A model generated the notes under the pieces. That model was not told where the DNA came from and ran no database searches. It saw only the letters and a program-made list of their open reading frames with translations. 64,000 nucleotides of DNA from Luteimonas kalidii (GTDB taxonomy: Bacteria > Pseudomonadota > Gammaproteobacteria > Xanthomonadales > Xanthomonadaceae): NCBI RefSeq assembly GCF_029887935.1, contig NZ_JARXRO010000011.1, forward strand, positions 157,485 through 221,484. Reading direction: 5' to 3'. The position numbers were made by a program, and so were the translations under genes. This document shows, piece by piece, positions 19,819 to 28,617 of this stretch. Position 1 is the stretch's first letter. Each line of letters begins with the position of its first letter.

Positions 19819-21044
19819 ACTTTGCCGACGTCCTGCGCACCGCGCTGTTCGCGCTGCGTGGCAACTGGATGCGCAGCGCGCTGACCTCGCTCGGCGTGAT
19901 CATCGGCATCGCCTCGGTGATCGTGATGGTGTCGGTTGGCCAGGGCACGCAGGCCGAGATCGACAAGATGGTGTCCGGGCTGGGATCGCAACGCCTGGAC
20001 ATCTCCTCGAACGTCGCACGCGGCACCGGCGGCGTGCGCATGAGCGCGAGCAGCTACTTCACCCTGAGCCGCGACGACGTCGACGCGATCCGCGCCGAGA
20101 TCCCCGAGGTGCAGTACATCTCCGGATCGCTGCGCGGCACCAGCCAAGTGGTGTACGCCGAGCGCAACTGGAACAGCAGCTGGCAGGGCGTGGACCCGGA
20201 CTACCTGGTGATCAATGGCTGGACCGTCAGCGAAGGAGCGGGGCTGGACGAGGCCGGCGACGGCAAGTCGGTACTGATCGGCGAGACCGTGCGCCGGGAA
20301 CTGTTCGGCGAGGACAGCGGCATCGGCGAGACGATCCGCATCGGCCGGGTGCCGCTGACCGTCGCCGGCACGCTCGCGCCCAAGGGCCAGAGCAACTGGG
20401 GACGCGACCAGGACGAGGTGGTGATGGTGCCGCTGGAAACCGCACGACGCCGGCTGATGGGGTCGATGGGGATGCCGCCCGGGGCGGTGATGGACATCTC
20501 GCTGGCAGTCTCCAGTCCCGACGACCTGGGCTACGTGCAGGGCGAGATCGAATCGCTGCTGCGCCAGCGGCATCGCATCGCGCCGGGCGCGGAGGACGAT
20601 TTCCGCGTGCGCAACATGTCCGAGATCGTCGCCACGCGCACGGCGACCACGCGGCTGATGTCGTGGCTGCTGGGCGCGGTGGCGACGATCTCGCTGATCG
20701 TGGGCGGCATCGGAATCATGAACATCATGCTGGTCTCGGTCACCGAGCGGATCCGCGAGATCGGATTGCGGATGGCGGTCGGCGCGGGCCCCCGGGACGT
20801 GCGGCGCCAGTTCCTGGCCGAGGCGATGCTGCTCTCGCTGGGCGGGGGGCTGCTGGGCATCCTGGTCGGCGTGATCGGTGCCCTGCTGGTGGGGCAACTC
20901 AACAGCGAGTTGCCGGTCGAGCTCAACGGCCGCGTGATCGCGCTCGCGGCCGGCTTCTCGATCGCCACCGGGCTTTTTTTCGGCTACTACCCCGCGCGCA
21001 AGGCGAGCCAGCTCGACCCGATCGAGGCGTTGCGGCAGCAATAG
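19815..21044 (+). CDS. MacB/FtsX-type ABC transporter permease
   Basis: 409 residues; ATGA overlap with the ATPase gene, so the three export genes form one coupled operon. One N-terminal membrane helix (SALTSLGVIIGIASVIVMVSV), a large periplasmic MacB core domain (about 45-275), then three C-terminal helices with the FtsX signature (ISLIVGGIGIMNIMLVSVTERIREIGLRMAVGA, quoted in part) and the end FGYYPARKASQLDPIEALR. It would use the mechanotransmission mechanism known for MacB with an outer-membrane TolC-type partner, which is not encoded nearby. Confidence 0.93.
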   Translation: MNFADVLRTALFALRGNWMRSALTSLGVIIGIASVIVMVSVGQGTQAEIDKMVSGLGSQRLDISSNVARGTGGVRMSASSYFTLSRDDVDAIRAEIPEVQYISGSLRGTSQVVYAERNWNSSWQGVDPDYLVINGWTVSEGAGLDEAGDGKSVLIGETVRRELFGEDSGIGETIRIGRVPLTVAGTLAPKGQSNWGRDQDEVVMVPLETARRRLMGSMGMPPGAVMDISLAVSSPDDLGYVQGEIESLLRQRHRIAPGAEDDFRVRNMSEIVATRTATTRLMSWLLGAVATISLIVGGIGIMNIMLVSVTERIREIGLRMAVGAGPRDVRRQFLAEAMLLSLGGGLLGILVGVIGALLVGQLNSELPVELNGRVIALAAGFSIATGLFFGYYPARKASQLDPIEALRQQ

Positions 21045-21487
21045 CGGCGTTTTCCCGTCGTCCGCGTGGCGCAGGGCGGGGTGCCAGTGATTCGGGCGCG
21101 CGCGGCCTGCGTCGAATCGCCGGCGCTGCTGTTGCGGAACCTGAACAGGGGTGCTGCCGGTAGCCGGGCTGAGCGCCCGCCCAGGCCGCCGTGGTCCCGA
21201 AGCCGCGATCGGCGAGATCTGCCGCCACGCGTGGCGGCCTGCCGCCTACAGAAGGTTTCAGCGCGATCGCATGCCGCAGGATCGCCGGTCGCCGGTGGTC
21301 GCGCCGAAGCATGGAGTTCAGCGGCAGGATCGCGGGCAGCAGGCGGACGACGGCGCGCCTGTGGCAAAATTGCACGGTTGCGGCGCCTGCCGCGCCCACG
21401 AACGCCGCATGCCGTCGACCCCCTCGCAGTCCCTGCCCGGCGCCGCCGGGGACGCGGGTCCCGGTGCGCGGTCCCGGTTCGGCTGAG
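21045..21487. other. 443-base intergenic region between permease and dgkA
   Basis: I see no convincing gene. Frames are open in several phases because of the high GC content, but none has a ribosome site or a recognisable protein. It holds the perfect palindrome at 21221-21238 and a locally AT-richer stretch (GTGGCAAAATTGCACGG) near 21361 that may belong to the dgkA promoter. Confidence 0.5.
21221..21238. repeat. 18-bp perfect palindrome
   Basis: GCCGCCACGCGTGGCGGC reads identically on both strands. It lies in a non-coding region after the export operon and could be an operator or part of a weak terminator. There is no T-run on either side. Confidence 0.6.
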
Positions 21488-21868
21488 ATGGCCGACGAGA
21501 CCGGGCACCTGCCGCGCCGACCCGCGCGCATCCTGATGGCGACCGTCTGGTCGCTGCAGGGCCTGCGCGCGGCCTGGCTGCACGAGTCGTCGTTCAGGCT
21601 CGAGGTGTACCTGCTGGTCGTGCTGGCGCCGCTGGCGCTGTGGCTGGGCGGAAGCGGCGTGGAACGCGCGCTGCTGCTGGGAAGCTGCCTGCTGGTGCTG
21701 GCGGTCGAGCTGCTCAACTCCGCGATCGAGGCGGTGATCGAGCGCTATGGGCCCGAGCACCACGAACTGGCCGGCCGGGCCAAGGACATGGGCTCGGCGG
21801 CGGTGTTCGTGACCATGGTGAATGTGTTGCTGGTGTGGGGCCTGGTGCTGCTCCCGCGCTGGCTGTAA
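21488..21868 (+). CDS. dgkA: Diacylglycerol kinase DgkA
   Basis: 126 residues, the usual length. DgkA phosphorylates diacylglycerol from the membrane-derived glucan cycle back to phosphatidate. Three membrane helices are seen, and the family motif AVELLNSAIEAVIERYGPEHHELAGRAKDMGSAAV (quoted in part: ELLNSAIEAVIER, KDMGSAAV) carries the catalytic Glu and Asn residues. The start chosen is ATG at MADETGHL, which matches the family; longer frames upstream have no support. No strong Shine-Dalgarno is seen. Confidence 0.94.
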   Translation: MADETGHLPRRPARILMATVWSLQGLRAAWLHESSFRLEVYLLVVLAPLALWLGGSGVERALLLGSCLLVLAVELLNSAIEAVIERYGPEHHELAGRAKDMGSAAVFVTMVNVLLVWGLVLLPRWL

Positions 21869-21894
21869 CGGACGGACAAGAGGACACGCAATCG

Positions 21895-22632
21895 ATGCTG
21901 GAGATGTTGAGCGATCCGCAGGTGTGGATCCTGCTGTTGACCCTGAGCACGATCGAGGTCGTGCTGGGCATCGACAACCTGGTGTTCATCTCGATCGCGG
22001 TCAGCAAGCTGCCGCCCGAGAAGCGCGAGTTCGCGCGCAAGTTCGGCATCGCGGTCGCGTGCATCACGCGCATCCTGCTGCTGCTCACCCTGGCATGGCT
22101 GGCGAGCCTGACGGCCGACCTGTTCGTGGTGCTGGGGCAGGGCATCTCGGTGCGCGACCTGGTGCTGATCCTGGGCGGGGTGTTCCTGCTGGTGAAGGGA
22201 ATGCTTGAGATCCGTGAACTCGTCGGCGGGGCGGACGAGGACGGCAGTCCGGCGGCGAAGGCGGCGGTCTCGTTCGGCGGCGTGATCGCGCAGATCGCGG
22301 TGATCGACATCGTGTTCTCGCTCGACTCGGTGATCGCGGCGGTCGGCATGGCCGGCGAGTACGTACCGGTGATGGTGGCGGCGATTCTGGTCGCGGTGAG
22401 CGTCATGCTGCTGGCGGCGCGCCCGCTGGGCCAGTTCATCGATGCCAATCCGACGGTCAAGATGCTGGCGCTGACCTTCATCGTGCTGATCGGTGCCTAC
22501 CTGCTGCTGGAAGGTTTCGACCTGCACATCCCCAAGGGCTACATCTACGGCTCGATGGGCTTCGCGGTGCTGGTGGAGGTGCTGAACCTCTGGGCCAGGC
22601 GCAACGCGCACCGGCGCGGCGAAAGCTACTGA
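21895..22632 (+). CDS. TerC/YgaP-type integral membrane protein
   Basis: 245 residues with about seven membrane helices. The TerC-family motif STIEVVLGIDNLVFISIAVSKL near the start (Asp-Asn pair) and the repeated VIDIVFSLDSVIAAVGM in the second half are seen; these acidic helices are thought to bind Mn2+ or other metals. The family includes tellurite-resistance-associated TerC and manganese exporters such as Alx/YkoY. No ter genes are nearby, so manganese export is the better guess. AGAGGA lies ten bases before the ATG. It follows dgkA by 26 bases. Confidence 0.9.
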   Translation: MLEMLSDPQVWILLLTLSTIEVVLGIDNLVFISIAVSKLPPEKREFARKFGIAVACITRILLLLTLAWLASLTADLFVVLGQGISVRDLVLILGGVFLLVKGMLEIRELVGGADEDGSPAAKAAVSFGGVIAQIAVIDIVFSLDSVIAAVGMAGEYVPVMVAAILVAVSVMLLAARPLGQFIDANPTVKMLALTFIVLIGAYLLLEGFDLHIPKGYIYGSMGFAVLVEVLNLWARRNAHRRGESY

Positions 22633-22750
22633 GGCACGTGTCCCGGCGGCGCGGGCAGCGTCCGGGATCGGGAGCGGGGCCGGGGCGCCTGCCGTACTCC
22701 TGGCGCCTCGGGCACAATAGGCCTTCGACCGCCCCGGGACGCCGCGCTTC

Positions 22751-23653
22751 ATGATCCAGCTGCACCAGATCGACCCCATCGCGGTCCAGTTCCCCGCGTT
22801 CGAACTGTTCGGCCGCACCTTCCAGCCGTCGATCCACTGGTACGGGATCATGTACCTGCTGGCGTTCGCCACCGCATGGTGGCTGGGCCGGCGGCGGGTG
22901 GCGGCCGGGCGCCTGCCCGGGGTGGATGCCAACGCGTTCGGCGACCTGCTGTTCTACGGCATGCTGGGCGTGGTGCTGGGCGGGCGCCTGGGCTACGTCC
23001 TGTTCTACGCCTTCCCTGAGCTGGTGCGCGACCCGCTGATGCTGGTGCGCGTATGGGACGGCGGCATGAGCTTCCACGGCGGGCTGCTCGGGGTGCTGGT
23101 CGCTGCGTGGATCTGGGCGCGCCGCCAGTCCCTGCACTTCTTCGACGTGATGGATTTCGTGGCGCCGCTGGTGCCGGCCGGGTTGGGCTTCGGGCGCCTG
23201 GGCAACTACATCGGCGCCGAACTGTGGGGCAAGTACACCCAGGCCGGCTGGGGCGTGGTGTTCCCGACCGACCCGCAGTTCGCGGGCTGGAGCGCGCAGC
23301 AGCTGCGCACGCAGTTCGAGGCCGGCGCCCTGGACGCGTTCGCGCGCCATCCTTCGCAGCTCTACCAGGCGTTCCTGGAGGGGCTGGTGATGTTCGTCGC
23401 CCTGTGGTGGTTCTCGTCGCGTCCGAGGCCGCGCTACGCGGTGAGCGGGCTGTTCGCGCTGCTCTACGGCGTGTTCCGCTTCCTGGTCGAGTTCGTGCGC
23501 GTGCCCGACGCGGAAATCGGCTACCTCGCCTTCGGCTGGCTGACCATGGGCCAGCTGCTGTCGCTGCCGCTGGTCGCGCTGGGGCTGTACTGGCTGGCGA
23601 AGTCGCGCAGCGCGCCGACGCTGCAGCCCTCCGCGACGGCAGGTGCGGCATGA
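22751..23653 (+). CDS. lgt: Prolipoprotein diacylglyceryl transferase
   Basis: 300 residues, seven membrane helices. Lgt transfers diacylglycerol from phosphatidylglycerol to the lipobox cysteine of prolipoproteins. The essential motif is present: [13 protein letters not shown] with the catalytic His region, and [14 protein letters not shown] (Lgt signature, usually GRxGNFIN). H residues in RHPSQLYQ are also conserved. The stop overlaps thyA (ATGA), giving the common lgt-thyA-folA order. A CACAAT box about 32 bases upstream of the start may be a -10. Confidence 0.97.
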   Translation: MIQLHQIDPIAVQFPAFELFGRTFQPSIHWYGIMYLLAFATAWWLGRRRVAAGRLPGVDANAFGDLLFYGMLGVVLGGRLGYVLFYAFPELVRDPLMLVRVWDGGMSFHGGLLGVLVAAWIWARRQSLHFFDVMDFVAPLVPAGLGFGRLGNYIGAELWGKYTQAGWGVVFPTDPQFAGWSAQQLRTQFEAGALDAFARHPSQLYQAFLEGLVMFVALWWFSSRPRPRYAVSGLFALLYGVFRFLVEFVRVPDAEIGYLAFGWLTMGQLLSLPLVALGLYWLAKSRSAPTLQPSATAGAA

Positions 23654-24444
23654 AGCAGTACCTGGAGCTGCTGCGGCACGTGCTCGAGCACGGCGCCGAG
23701 AAGTCGGACCGCACCGGCACCGGCACGCGCAGCGTGTTCGGCTGGCAGATGCGCTTCGACCTGGGCGAAGGCTTCCCGCTGGTCACCACCAAGAAGCTGC
23801 ACCTGCGCTCGATCATCCACGAGCTGCTGTGGTTCCTGAAAGGCGAGACCAACATCGCCTACCTCAAGGCCAACAAGGTCGGCATCTGGGACGAGTGGGC
23901 GGACGAGCACGGCGAACTCGGGCCGGTCTACGGCAAGCAGTGGCGCAGCTGGGAAGGCGCCGACGGCCGCACCATCGACCAGATGCAGTGGCTGGTGGAC
24001 GAGATCAGGCGCAATCCCGATTCGCGCCGGCTGGTGATCAGCGCCTGGAACGTGGCCGAACTGCCGAAGATGGCGCTGATGCCCTGCCACTCGCTGTTCC
24101 AGTTCTACGTAGTGAACGGCAAACTCAGCTGCCAGCTCTACCAGCGCAGCGGCGACATCTTCCTGGGCGTGCCGTTCAACATCGCCAGCTATGCGCTGCT
24201 CACGCGCATGGTGGCGCAGGCGACCGGGCTCGGGGTAGGCGATTTCGTGCACACGCTGGGCGATGCGCATCTGTATTCGAACCACTACGAGCAGGCGCGC
24301 GAGCAGCTCGCACGCGCGCCGCGGCCGCTGCCGATCCTGCAGCTGAACCCGGAGGTGACCGACCTGTTCGCGTTCACCTACGACGACATCCGGATCGTCG
24401 GCTACGACCCGCATCCGGCGATCAAGGCGCCGGTCGCGGTCTAG
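23650..24444 (+). CDS. thyA: Thymidylate synthase
   Basis: 264 residues, identical in length to the E. coli enzyme. ThyA makes dTMP from dUMP using methylenetetrahydrofolate. The nucleophile C146 lies in [46 protein letters not shown] and GDAHLYSNH are all present. ATGA overlap with lgt; folA follows after four bases, coupling dTMP synthesis with the reductase that regenerates its folate cofactor. Confidence 0.99.
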   Translation: MKQYLELLRHVLEHGAEKSDRTGTGTRSVFGWQMRFDLGEGFPLVTTKKLHLRSIIHELLWFLKGETNIAYLKANKVGIWDEWADEHGELGPVYGKQWRSWEGADGRTIDQMQWLVDEIRRNPDSRRLVISAWNVAELPKMALMPCHSLFQFYVVNGKLSCQLYQRSGDIFLGVPFNIASYALLTRMVAQATGLGVGDFVHTLGDAHLYSNHYEQAREQLARAPRPLPILQLNPEVTDLFAFTYDDIRIVGYDPHPAIKAPVAV

Positions 24445-24448
24445 CCCG

Positions 24449-24964
24449 ATGCTGCCCGTCTCGCTGATCGTCGCCTACGATCGCCGGCGCGCCATCGGCA
24501 AGGACAATGCACTGCCATGGCACCTGCCCGACGACCTCAAGCGCTTCAAGGCGCTGACGATGGGCAAGCCGGTGCTGATGGGGCGCAGGACCGCCGAGTC
24601 GATCGGACGCGCGCTGCCGGGGCGACTGAACCTGGTGATGACGCGGAGCGGGCGGGCCCCGTTCGCGGAGATGCGAGCGGTCGCCTCGCTGGACGACGCG
24701 TTGCGCGCGGCAGCGGAGCAGGGCGGCCAGCTGTGCGTCATCGGAGGCGCGGAGATCTATGCGCTCGCGCTGCCGCGTGCGTCGGTGCTGCACGCGACGG
24801 TGGTCGACACGGTGGTCGAAGGCGCCGACGCCTTCTTCCCGGCCCTTGCCGGACAGTGGCGCGAACACGCGCGCCGGTCGCACGCCGCGGATGCGCGACA
24901 TGCGCATGCGTTCGAGTTCATCGACCTCCTGCGCGAGGATGCGATGGACGCGCCCGGGCGATAG
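24449..24964 (+). CDS. folA: Dihydrofolate reductase
   Basis: 171 residues. FolA reduces dihydrofolate with NADPH. The substrate-binding DNALPWHLPDDLKRFK segment with Asp, the NADPH-binding MGRRTAESIG and PGRLNLVMTRS, and the VIGGAEIY motif are present. It is the last gene of lgt-thyA-folA and converges on apaH with a 16-base gap. Confidence 0.98.
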   Translation: MLPVSLIVAYDRRRAIGKDNALPWHLPDDLKRFKALTMGKPVLMGRRTAESIGRALPGRLNLVMTRSGRAPFAEMRAVASLDDALRAAAEQGGQLCVIGGAEIYALALPRASVLHATVVDTVVEGADAFFPALAGQWREHARRSHAADARHAHAFEFIDLLREDAMDAPGR

Positions 24965-24980
24965 GCCCGCGGCCGGACAC

Positions 24981-25820
24981 TCAGCCGGGCGTGCCGCTGC
25001 CCACGTCGCGCCCGGGCACCTGCACCACCTCCAGCCCGTCGCCGTCCAGCCGCAGCGCAGTGAGCTTGCCGCCCCAGACCGCGCCGGTATCCAGCGCATG
25101 CACGCCGTGGCCGATGAACAGGCCCAGCGTGGACCAGTGGCCGCAGGCGATCCTGAGATCGCGCTCCGCCCGTCCGGGGACTTCGTACCAGGGATACAGG
25201 CCGGGGGTCTGGGTGCCGGGCGCGCCCTTTTCCTCGAACGCGATGCGCCCGCGCGGCGAGCAGTAGCGCATGCGCGTGAACACGTTGATGATCGCGCGAT
25301 CGCGCTCCACGCCGGTCAGTCGGGGCGACCAGGCGGGGCGGTCGCCGTACATGTTCTTGAGCAGCTTGCGCGCGCCGTCGCCGGCCAGTTTGCGCTCGAC
25401 CTCGCGCGCGTGCTGCTCGGCGAGCCGTGTGGTCCATTTCGGCGCCAGGCCGGCATGGACCATCATCCAGCCCAGGTCGCGATCCACGTGCACCAGCGGC
25501 TGCGTGCGCAGCCAGTCCAGCAGCTCGACGCGGTCTTCGGCGAACAGCACGCCCTGCAGGTCGGGATTGACCTTGCGCTGCTCCGGCTCGCTGCGCTGCG
25601 CGATCGCCAGCAGCGACAGGTCGTGGTTGCCCAGCACGGTCACCGCGCTGGCGCGCAGCGAATGGACCAGGCGCAGCGTCTGGACGGACTCGCCGCCGCG
25701 GTTGACCAGATCGCCGCAGAACCAGAGCCGGTCGCGCGCGGGGTCGAACCGGAGCTTGTCCAGCAGGCGTCGCGTGGGGCCGTAGCAGCCCTGCAGGTCT
25801 CCGATCGCCCAGACGGCCAT
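24981..25820 (-). CDS. apaH: Bis(5'-nucleosyl)-tetraphosphatase, symmetrical
   Basis: 279 residues (E. coli 280). ApaH cleaves Ap4A into two ADP and also removes Np4 caps from RNA. Metallophosphatase motifs are complete: GDLQGC, WFCGDLVNRGG, VLGNHD and the later MVHAGLAPKW. It is the last gene of the lptD-surA-pdxA-csaA-rsmA-apaG-apaH series, 15 bases after apaG. Confidence 0.97.
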   Translation of the reverse strand: MAVWAIGDLQGCYGPTRRLLDKLRFDPARDRLWFCGDLVNRGGESVQTLRLVHSLRASAVTVLGNHDLSLLAIAQRSEPEQRKVNPDLQGVLFAEDRVELLDWLRTQPLVHVDRDLGWMMVHAGLAPKWTTRLAEQHAREVERKLAGDGARKLLKNMYGDRPAWSPRLTGVERDRAIINVFTRMRYCSPRGRIAFEEKGAPGTQTPGLYPWYEVPGRAERDLRIACGHWSTLGLFIGHGVHALDTGAVWGGKLTALRLDGDGLEVVQVPGRDVGSGTPG

Positions 25821-25835
25821 GCCTCGACTGCCCCG

Positions 25836-26219
25836 TCAGTGCAGGGTGCGCGGCACGGCGAGGGTGAACGGCGGGATCGGCGCGTCGAACTGCGTGCCGT
25901 CGTCGCCGACCATGTCGTAGCGCCCCTCCATCGTTCCCACCGCGGTCGGCAGGGTGGCGCCGGACGTGTAGGTGAACTGTTCGCCGGGCTCCAGCCGCGG
26001 CTGCTCGCCGACCACACCGTCGCCGTGCACCTCCTCGATGCGCCCGTTGGCGTCGGTGATCAGCCAGTGGCGCCCGACCAGCTGCGCCGGCAGGCGGCCG
26101 AGGTTGCGGATGCGGATGGTGTAGGCGAACACGTAGCGGTCGTCGTCGGGCGCGGATTCCTCGTCCAGGAACTGCGTCGCGATCTGGATTTCAAGGCTGT
26201 AGTCGGCAGTCTCTTTCAT
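25836..26219 (-). CDS. apaG: ApaG (Co2+/Mg2+ efflux-associated, DUF525)
   Basis: 127 residues. The immunoglobulin-like ApaG domain is clear: AYTIRIRNLGRLPAQLVGRHWLITDANG and GEQFTYTSGATLPTAVGTMEGRY (each quoted in part). The biochemical role is uncertain; the family is linked genetically to cobalt tolerance and binds pyrophosphate-like ligands in some structures. Its place between rsmA and apaH is conserved in gammaproteobacteria. A 112-base gap separates it from rsmA. Confidence 0.96.
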   Translation of the reverse strand: MKETADYSLEIQIATQFLDEESAPDDDRYVFAYTIRIRNLGRLPAQLVGRHWLITDANGRIEEVHGDGVVGEQPRLEPGEQFTYTSGATLPTAVGTMEGRYDMVGDDGTQFDAPIPPFTLAVPRTLH

Positions 26220-26331
26220 GCGGGCAGTGTATGCGCCCGGCCGTGAACGATGCAGCGTTCCTCACCCGGGCCAGGCCGCGATGTGGAGAGGGCGTCAAGC
26301 GCCGGGCCGGTACGCAACATGCCGCGGAGGA

Positions 26332-27123
26332 CTATCCGTCCGCCGGGGGCTGGTTCGACAGGCGCACGAAATCCGCCACCGGCAGCTGTTCGGCGCGGGC
26401 CTGCGGATCGATTCCCGCGGCACGCAGGGTCGCCTCGTCGCACAGCCTCGACAGGGCATTGCGCAGGGTCTTGCGACGCTGCCCGAACGCATCGCGCACC
26501 AGCGCGGCGAAGCGCGCGGGATCGGAAATGCCGACGCTGGCAGGCGGGCGCGGCACCAGCCTGACCACGGCCGAATCAACCCTGGGCGGCGGGCGGAACG
26601 CGCCGGGGCCGACCGAAAACAGTGCGGTCACCTCGCACCAGGCCTGCAGCATCACGCTCAGGCGTCCGTAGACCTTGCTGCCCGGAGGCGCGGCCATGCG
26701 GTCCACCACTTCCTTCTGCAGCATGAAATGCATGTCGCGGACGACGGCCGCGTGATCCAGGGCATGGAACAGGATCGGCGAGGACAGGTTGTAGGGCAGG
26801 TTGCCGACCAGCCGGATCGGCGCGCCGCCGGCGAGTGCGGTGAAATCGACGTCGAGTACGTTGGCGTGCACGAGCTTCAGCGTGCCGTGCTCGCGCGCGG
26901 CCTCCGCGAGCGGGACCAGCAGGTCGCGGTCGAATTCGATCGCGGTCAGGCTGCCGTGGCGTCGCAGCAGCGGAAAGGTCATCGCGCCCTGACCGGGACC
27001 GATTTCGACCAGGTGCTCGCCCGGCCTGGGATCGACCGCCAGCAGGATGCGTTCGACCACGCCGCGTTCGTGCAGGAAATGCTGCCCGAGCGATTTCTTG
27101 GCGGGCTGGTGGAAGCCGCTCAC
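26332..27123 (-). CDS. rsmA: 16S rRNA (adenine1518/1519-N6)-dimethyltransferase
   Basis: 263 residues. RsmA (KsgA) dimethylates two adenines in helix 45 of 16S rRNA late in 30S assembly. Seen: KKSLGQHFLHE, the SAM-binding VEIGPGQGAMT, the acidic IEFD, and the catalytic NLPYNLSS. The start is GTG: it overlaps the csaA stop (GTGA), gives the family length, and no ATG is available upstream near the conserved start. Confidence 0.97.
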   Translation of the reverse strand: MSGFHQPAKKSLGQHFLHERGVVERILLAVDPRPGEHLVEIGPGQGAMTFPLLRRHGSLTAIEFDRDLLVPLAEAAREHGTLKLVHANVLDVDFTALAGGAPIRLVGNLPYNLSSPILFHALDHAAVVRDMHFMLQKEVVDRMAAPPGSKVYGRLSVMLQAWCEVTALFSVGPGAFRPPPRVDSAVVRLVPRPPASVGISDPARFAALVRDAFGQRRKTLRNALSRLCDEATLRAAGIDPQARAEQLPVADFVRLSNQPPADG

Positions 27124-27458
27124 AGCAGTCGCGTCCCGGGCGGGACGTCGCGGTCGGGCACGCACAGCGCGACCCGGCCCTGCGCGTCGTGGAAGCCCGT
27201 GACCAAGCATTCCGACCGTACCGGACCGATCTGCCTGGGCGCGAGATTCACCACCCCGACCACGAGACGCCCGACCAGCTCTTCGGGCCCGTACAGCGCG
27301 GTGATCTGCGCACTGGACCTGCGCATCCCGATCTCCGGGCCGAAATCGACCTCCAGCACGTAGGCGGGCTTGCGCGCCTCGGGAAACGCGCGCGCCGACA
27401 GCACGCGGCCGACGCGCAGTTCGACCTTCATGAAGTCGTTCAAGTCGATGGTCTGCAT
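27120..27458 (-). CDS. csaA: CsaA-like tRNA-binding-domain protein
   Basis: 112 residues, all of it one tRNA-binding (EMAP/Trbp111-type) OB fold: FMKVELRVGRVLSARAFPEARKPAYVLEVDFG and SSAQIT (quoted in part). In Bacillus CsaA has chaperone-like activity on exported proteins; homologues bind tRNA as dimers. It stands between pdxA and rsmA, where many gammaproteobacteria have nothing, and is translationally coupled to rsmA through a GTGA overlap. The role in this organism is unknown. Confidence 0.88.
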   Translation of the reverse strand: MQTIDLNDFMKVELRVGRVLSARAFPEARKPAYVLEVDFGPEIGMRRSSAQITALYGPEELVGRLVVGVVNLAPRQIGPVRSECLVTGFHDAQGRVALCVPDRDVPPGTRLL

Positions 27459-27638
27459 GGACGCGGGAGGCCGTGGATCCGGAGTGGAAAGCCTAACCGT
27501 TCGCCACGGCGAACGCGCGGAGTCCTGTCGCACGCGCCTGCAATACAGTGCGCGATTGCGCATCGCGACAGCCATCCTGGAACGGTCTGGGGCGGTGGTT
27601 CGCGCATCCGGACAGCCAGGTGCGGCGCGCTCCGGCGC

Positions 27639-28616
27639 TCATGCTGCGCGCCTGCGCGATGCCAGTTCGGTACAGGTCTCGATCGCCGCGAACAGGCTGG
27701 AAGGGTCGGCGCGGCCGCTGCCCGCCAGGTCGAACGCGGTCCCGTGGTCCACCGCCACGCGAGGGTAGGGCAGGCCGAGGGTCAGGTTCACCGCCTGCTC
27801 GAAACCGCTGTACTTGAGCACCGGCAGGCCCTGGTCGTGGTACATGGCGAGCACGGCGTCGAACCCACGCAGCTTGCCCGGCAGGAAAGCGGTATCCGCC
27901 GGCAATGGCCCCGGCAGCTCGAATCCCTCGTTCCGCAGGCGCGCGAGCACCGGCTCGATCACGTCGAGCTCCTCGCGGCCCAGATGGCCGGCCTCGCCGG
28001 CATGCGGGTTGAGGCCGAGCACCGCGATCCGTGGCGCGTCGATCCCGAAGTCCGCGCGCAGCGCCGCGCGCACGATCCGCAGCACCCGCTCCAGCAGTTC
28101 CGGAGTGATCGCGTCGGCCACGTCGCGCAGCGGCAGGTGGGTCGTCGCCAGTGCGACGCGGACGACGTCGTTGGCGAGCATCATCACCACCTCGCGGCCG
28201 GCGCGCTGCGCCAGCAGCTCGGTGGTGCCGGTGTAGGGGATTCCGCCGAGGTTGATGGTGGCCTTGTGCACCGGGCCGGTCACGAGACCGTCGCAGTCGC
28301 CGCCCTGGCAGGCGTCCGCGGCGCGCGCAAGCGCCTCGATGACCGCCGTGGCGTTGCGCGGATCCGGGGTTCCAGGTTCGCAGGCGACCGCGTTTGCAAC
28401 GGACACGAGCGGCAGTTGCCCGGGCGCCGCATGGACGGCGCCGGGCGGAAGCAGCTCCAGCGGGAGGCCCAACCGGGCCGCGGCATCGGTCAGCGTCGCC
28501 GGGTCGCCGTAGACCACCAGCCGCGCGTCCCAGGGGCGCTGCGCCGCGCGGACGCACAGCTCCGGACCGACGCCGGCCGGTTCACCCGGGACCAGCGCCA
28601 GGCGCGGAGCCGTCAT
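27639..28616 (-). CDS. pdxA: 4-hydroxythreonine-4-phosphate dehydrogenase
   Basis: 325 residues. PdxA oxidises 4-phosphohydroxythreonine in the DXP-dependent pyridoxal phosphate pathway; it needs NAD and a divalent metal. Motifs: PGEPAGVGPEL at the start, TGPVHKATI, TTELLAQRAG, LGLNPHAGEAG, the metal-site AMYHDQGLPVLKY and DHGTAFDLAGSG. It begins one base after the surA stop, so it is co-translated with surA as in E. coli. A 180-base gap to csaA holds no recognisable gene. Confidence 0.98.
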   Translation of the reverse strand: MTAPRLALVPGEPAGVGPELCVRAAQRPWDARLVVYGDPATLTDAAARLGLPLELLPPGAVHAAPGQLPLVSVANAVACEPGTPDPRNATAVIEALARAADACQGGDCDGLVTGPVHKATINLGGIPYTGTTELLAQRAGREVVMMLANDVVRVALATTHLPLRDVADAITPELLERVLRIVRAALRADFGIDAPRIAVLGLNPHAGEAGHLGREELDVIEPVLARLRNEGFELPGPLPADTAFLPGKLRGFDAVLAMYHDQGLPVLKYSGFEQAVNLTLGLPYPRVAVDHGTAFDLAGSGRADPSSLFAAIETCTELASRRRAA

Positions 28617-28617
28617 G

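Noticed and set aside
20974-20980. Seven-T run in the permease gene as a programmed slippage or terminator site
   Set aside because: It is in frame in a Leu-Phe-Phe membrane helix, has no upstream stable stem, and the reading frame continues to a conserved C-terminus.
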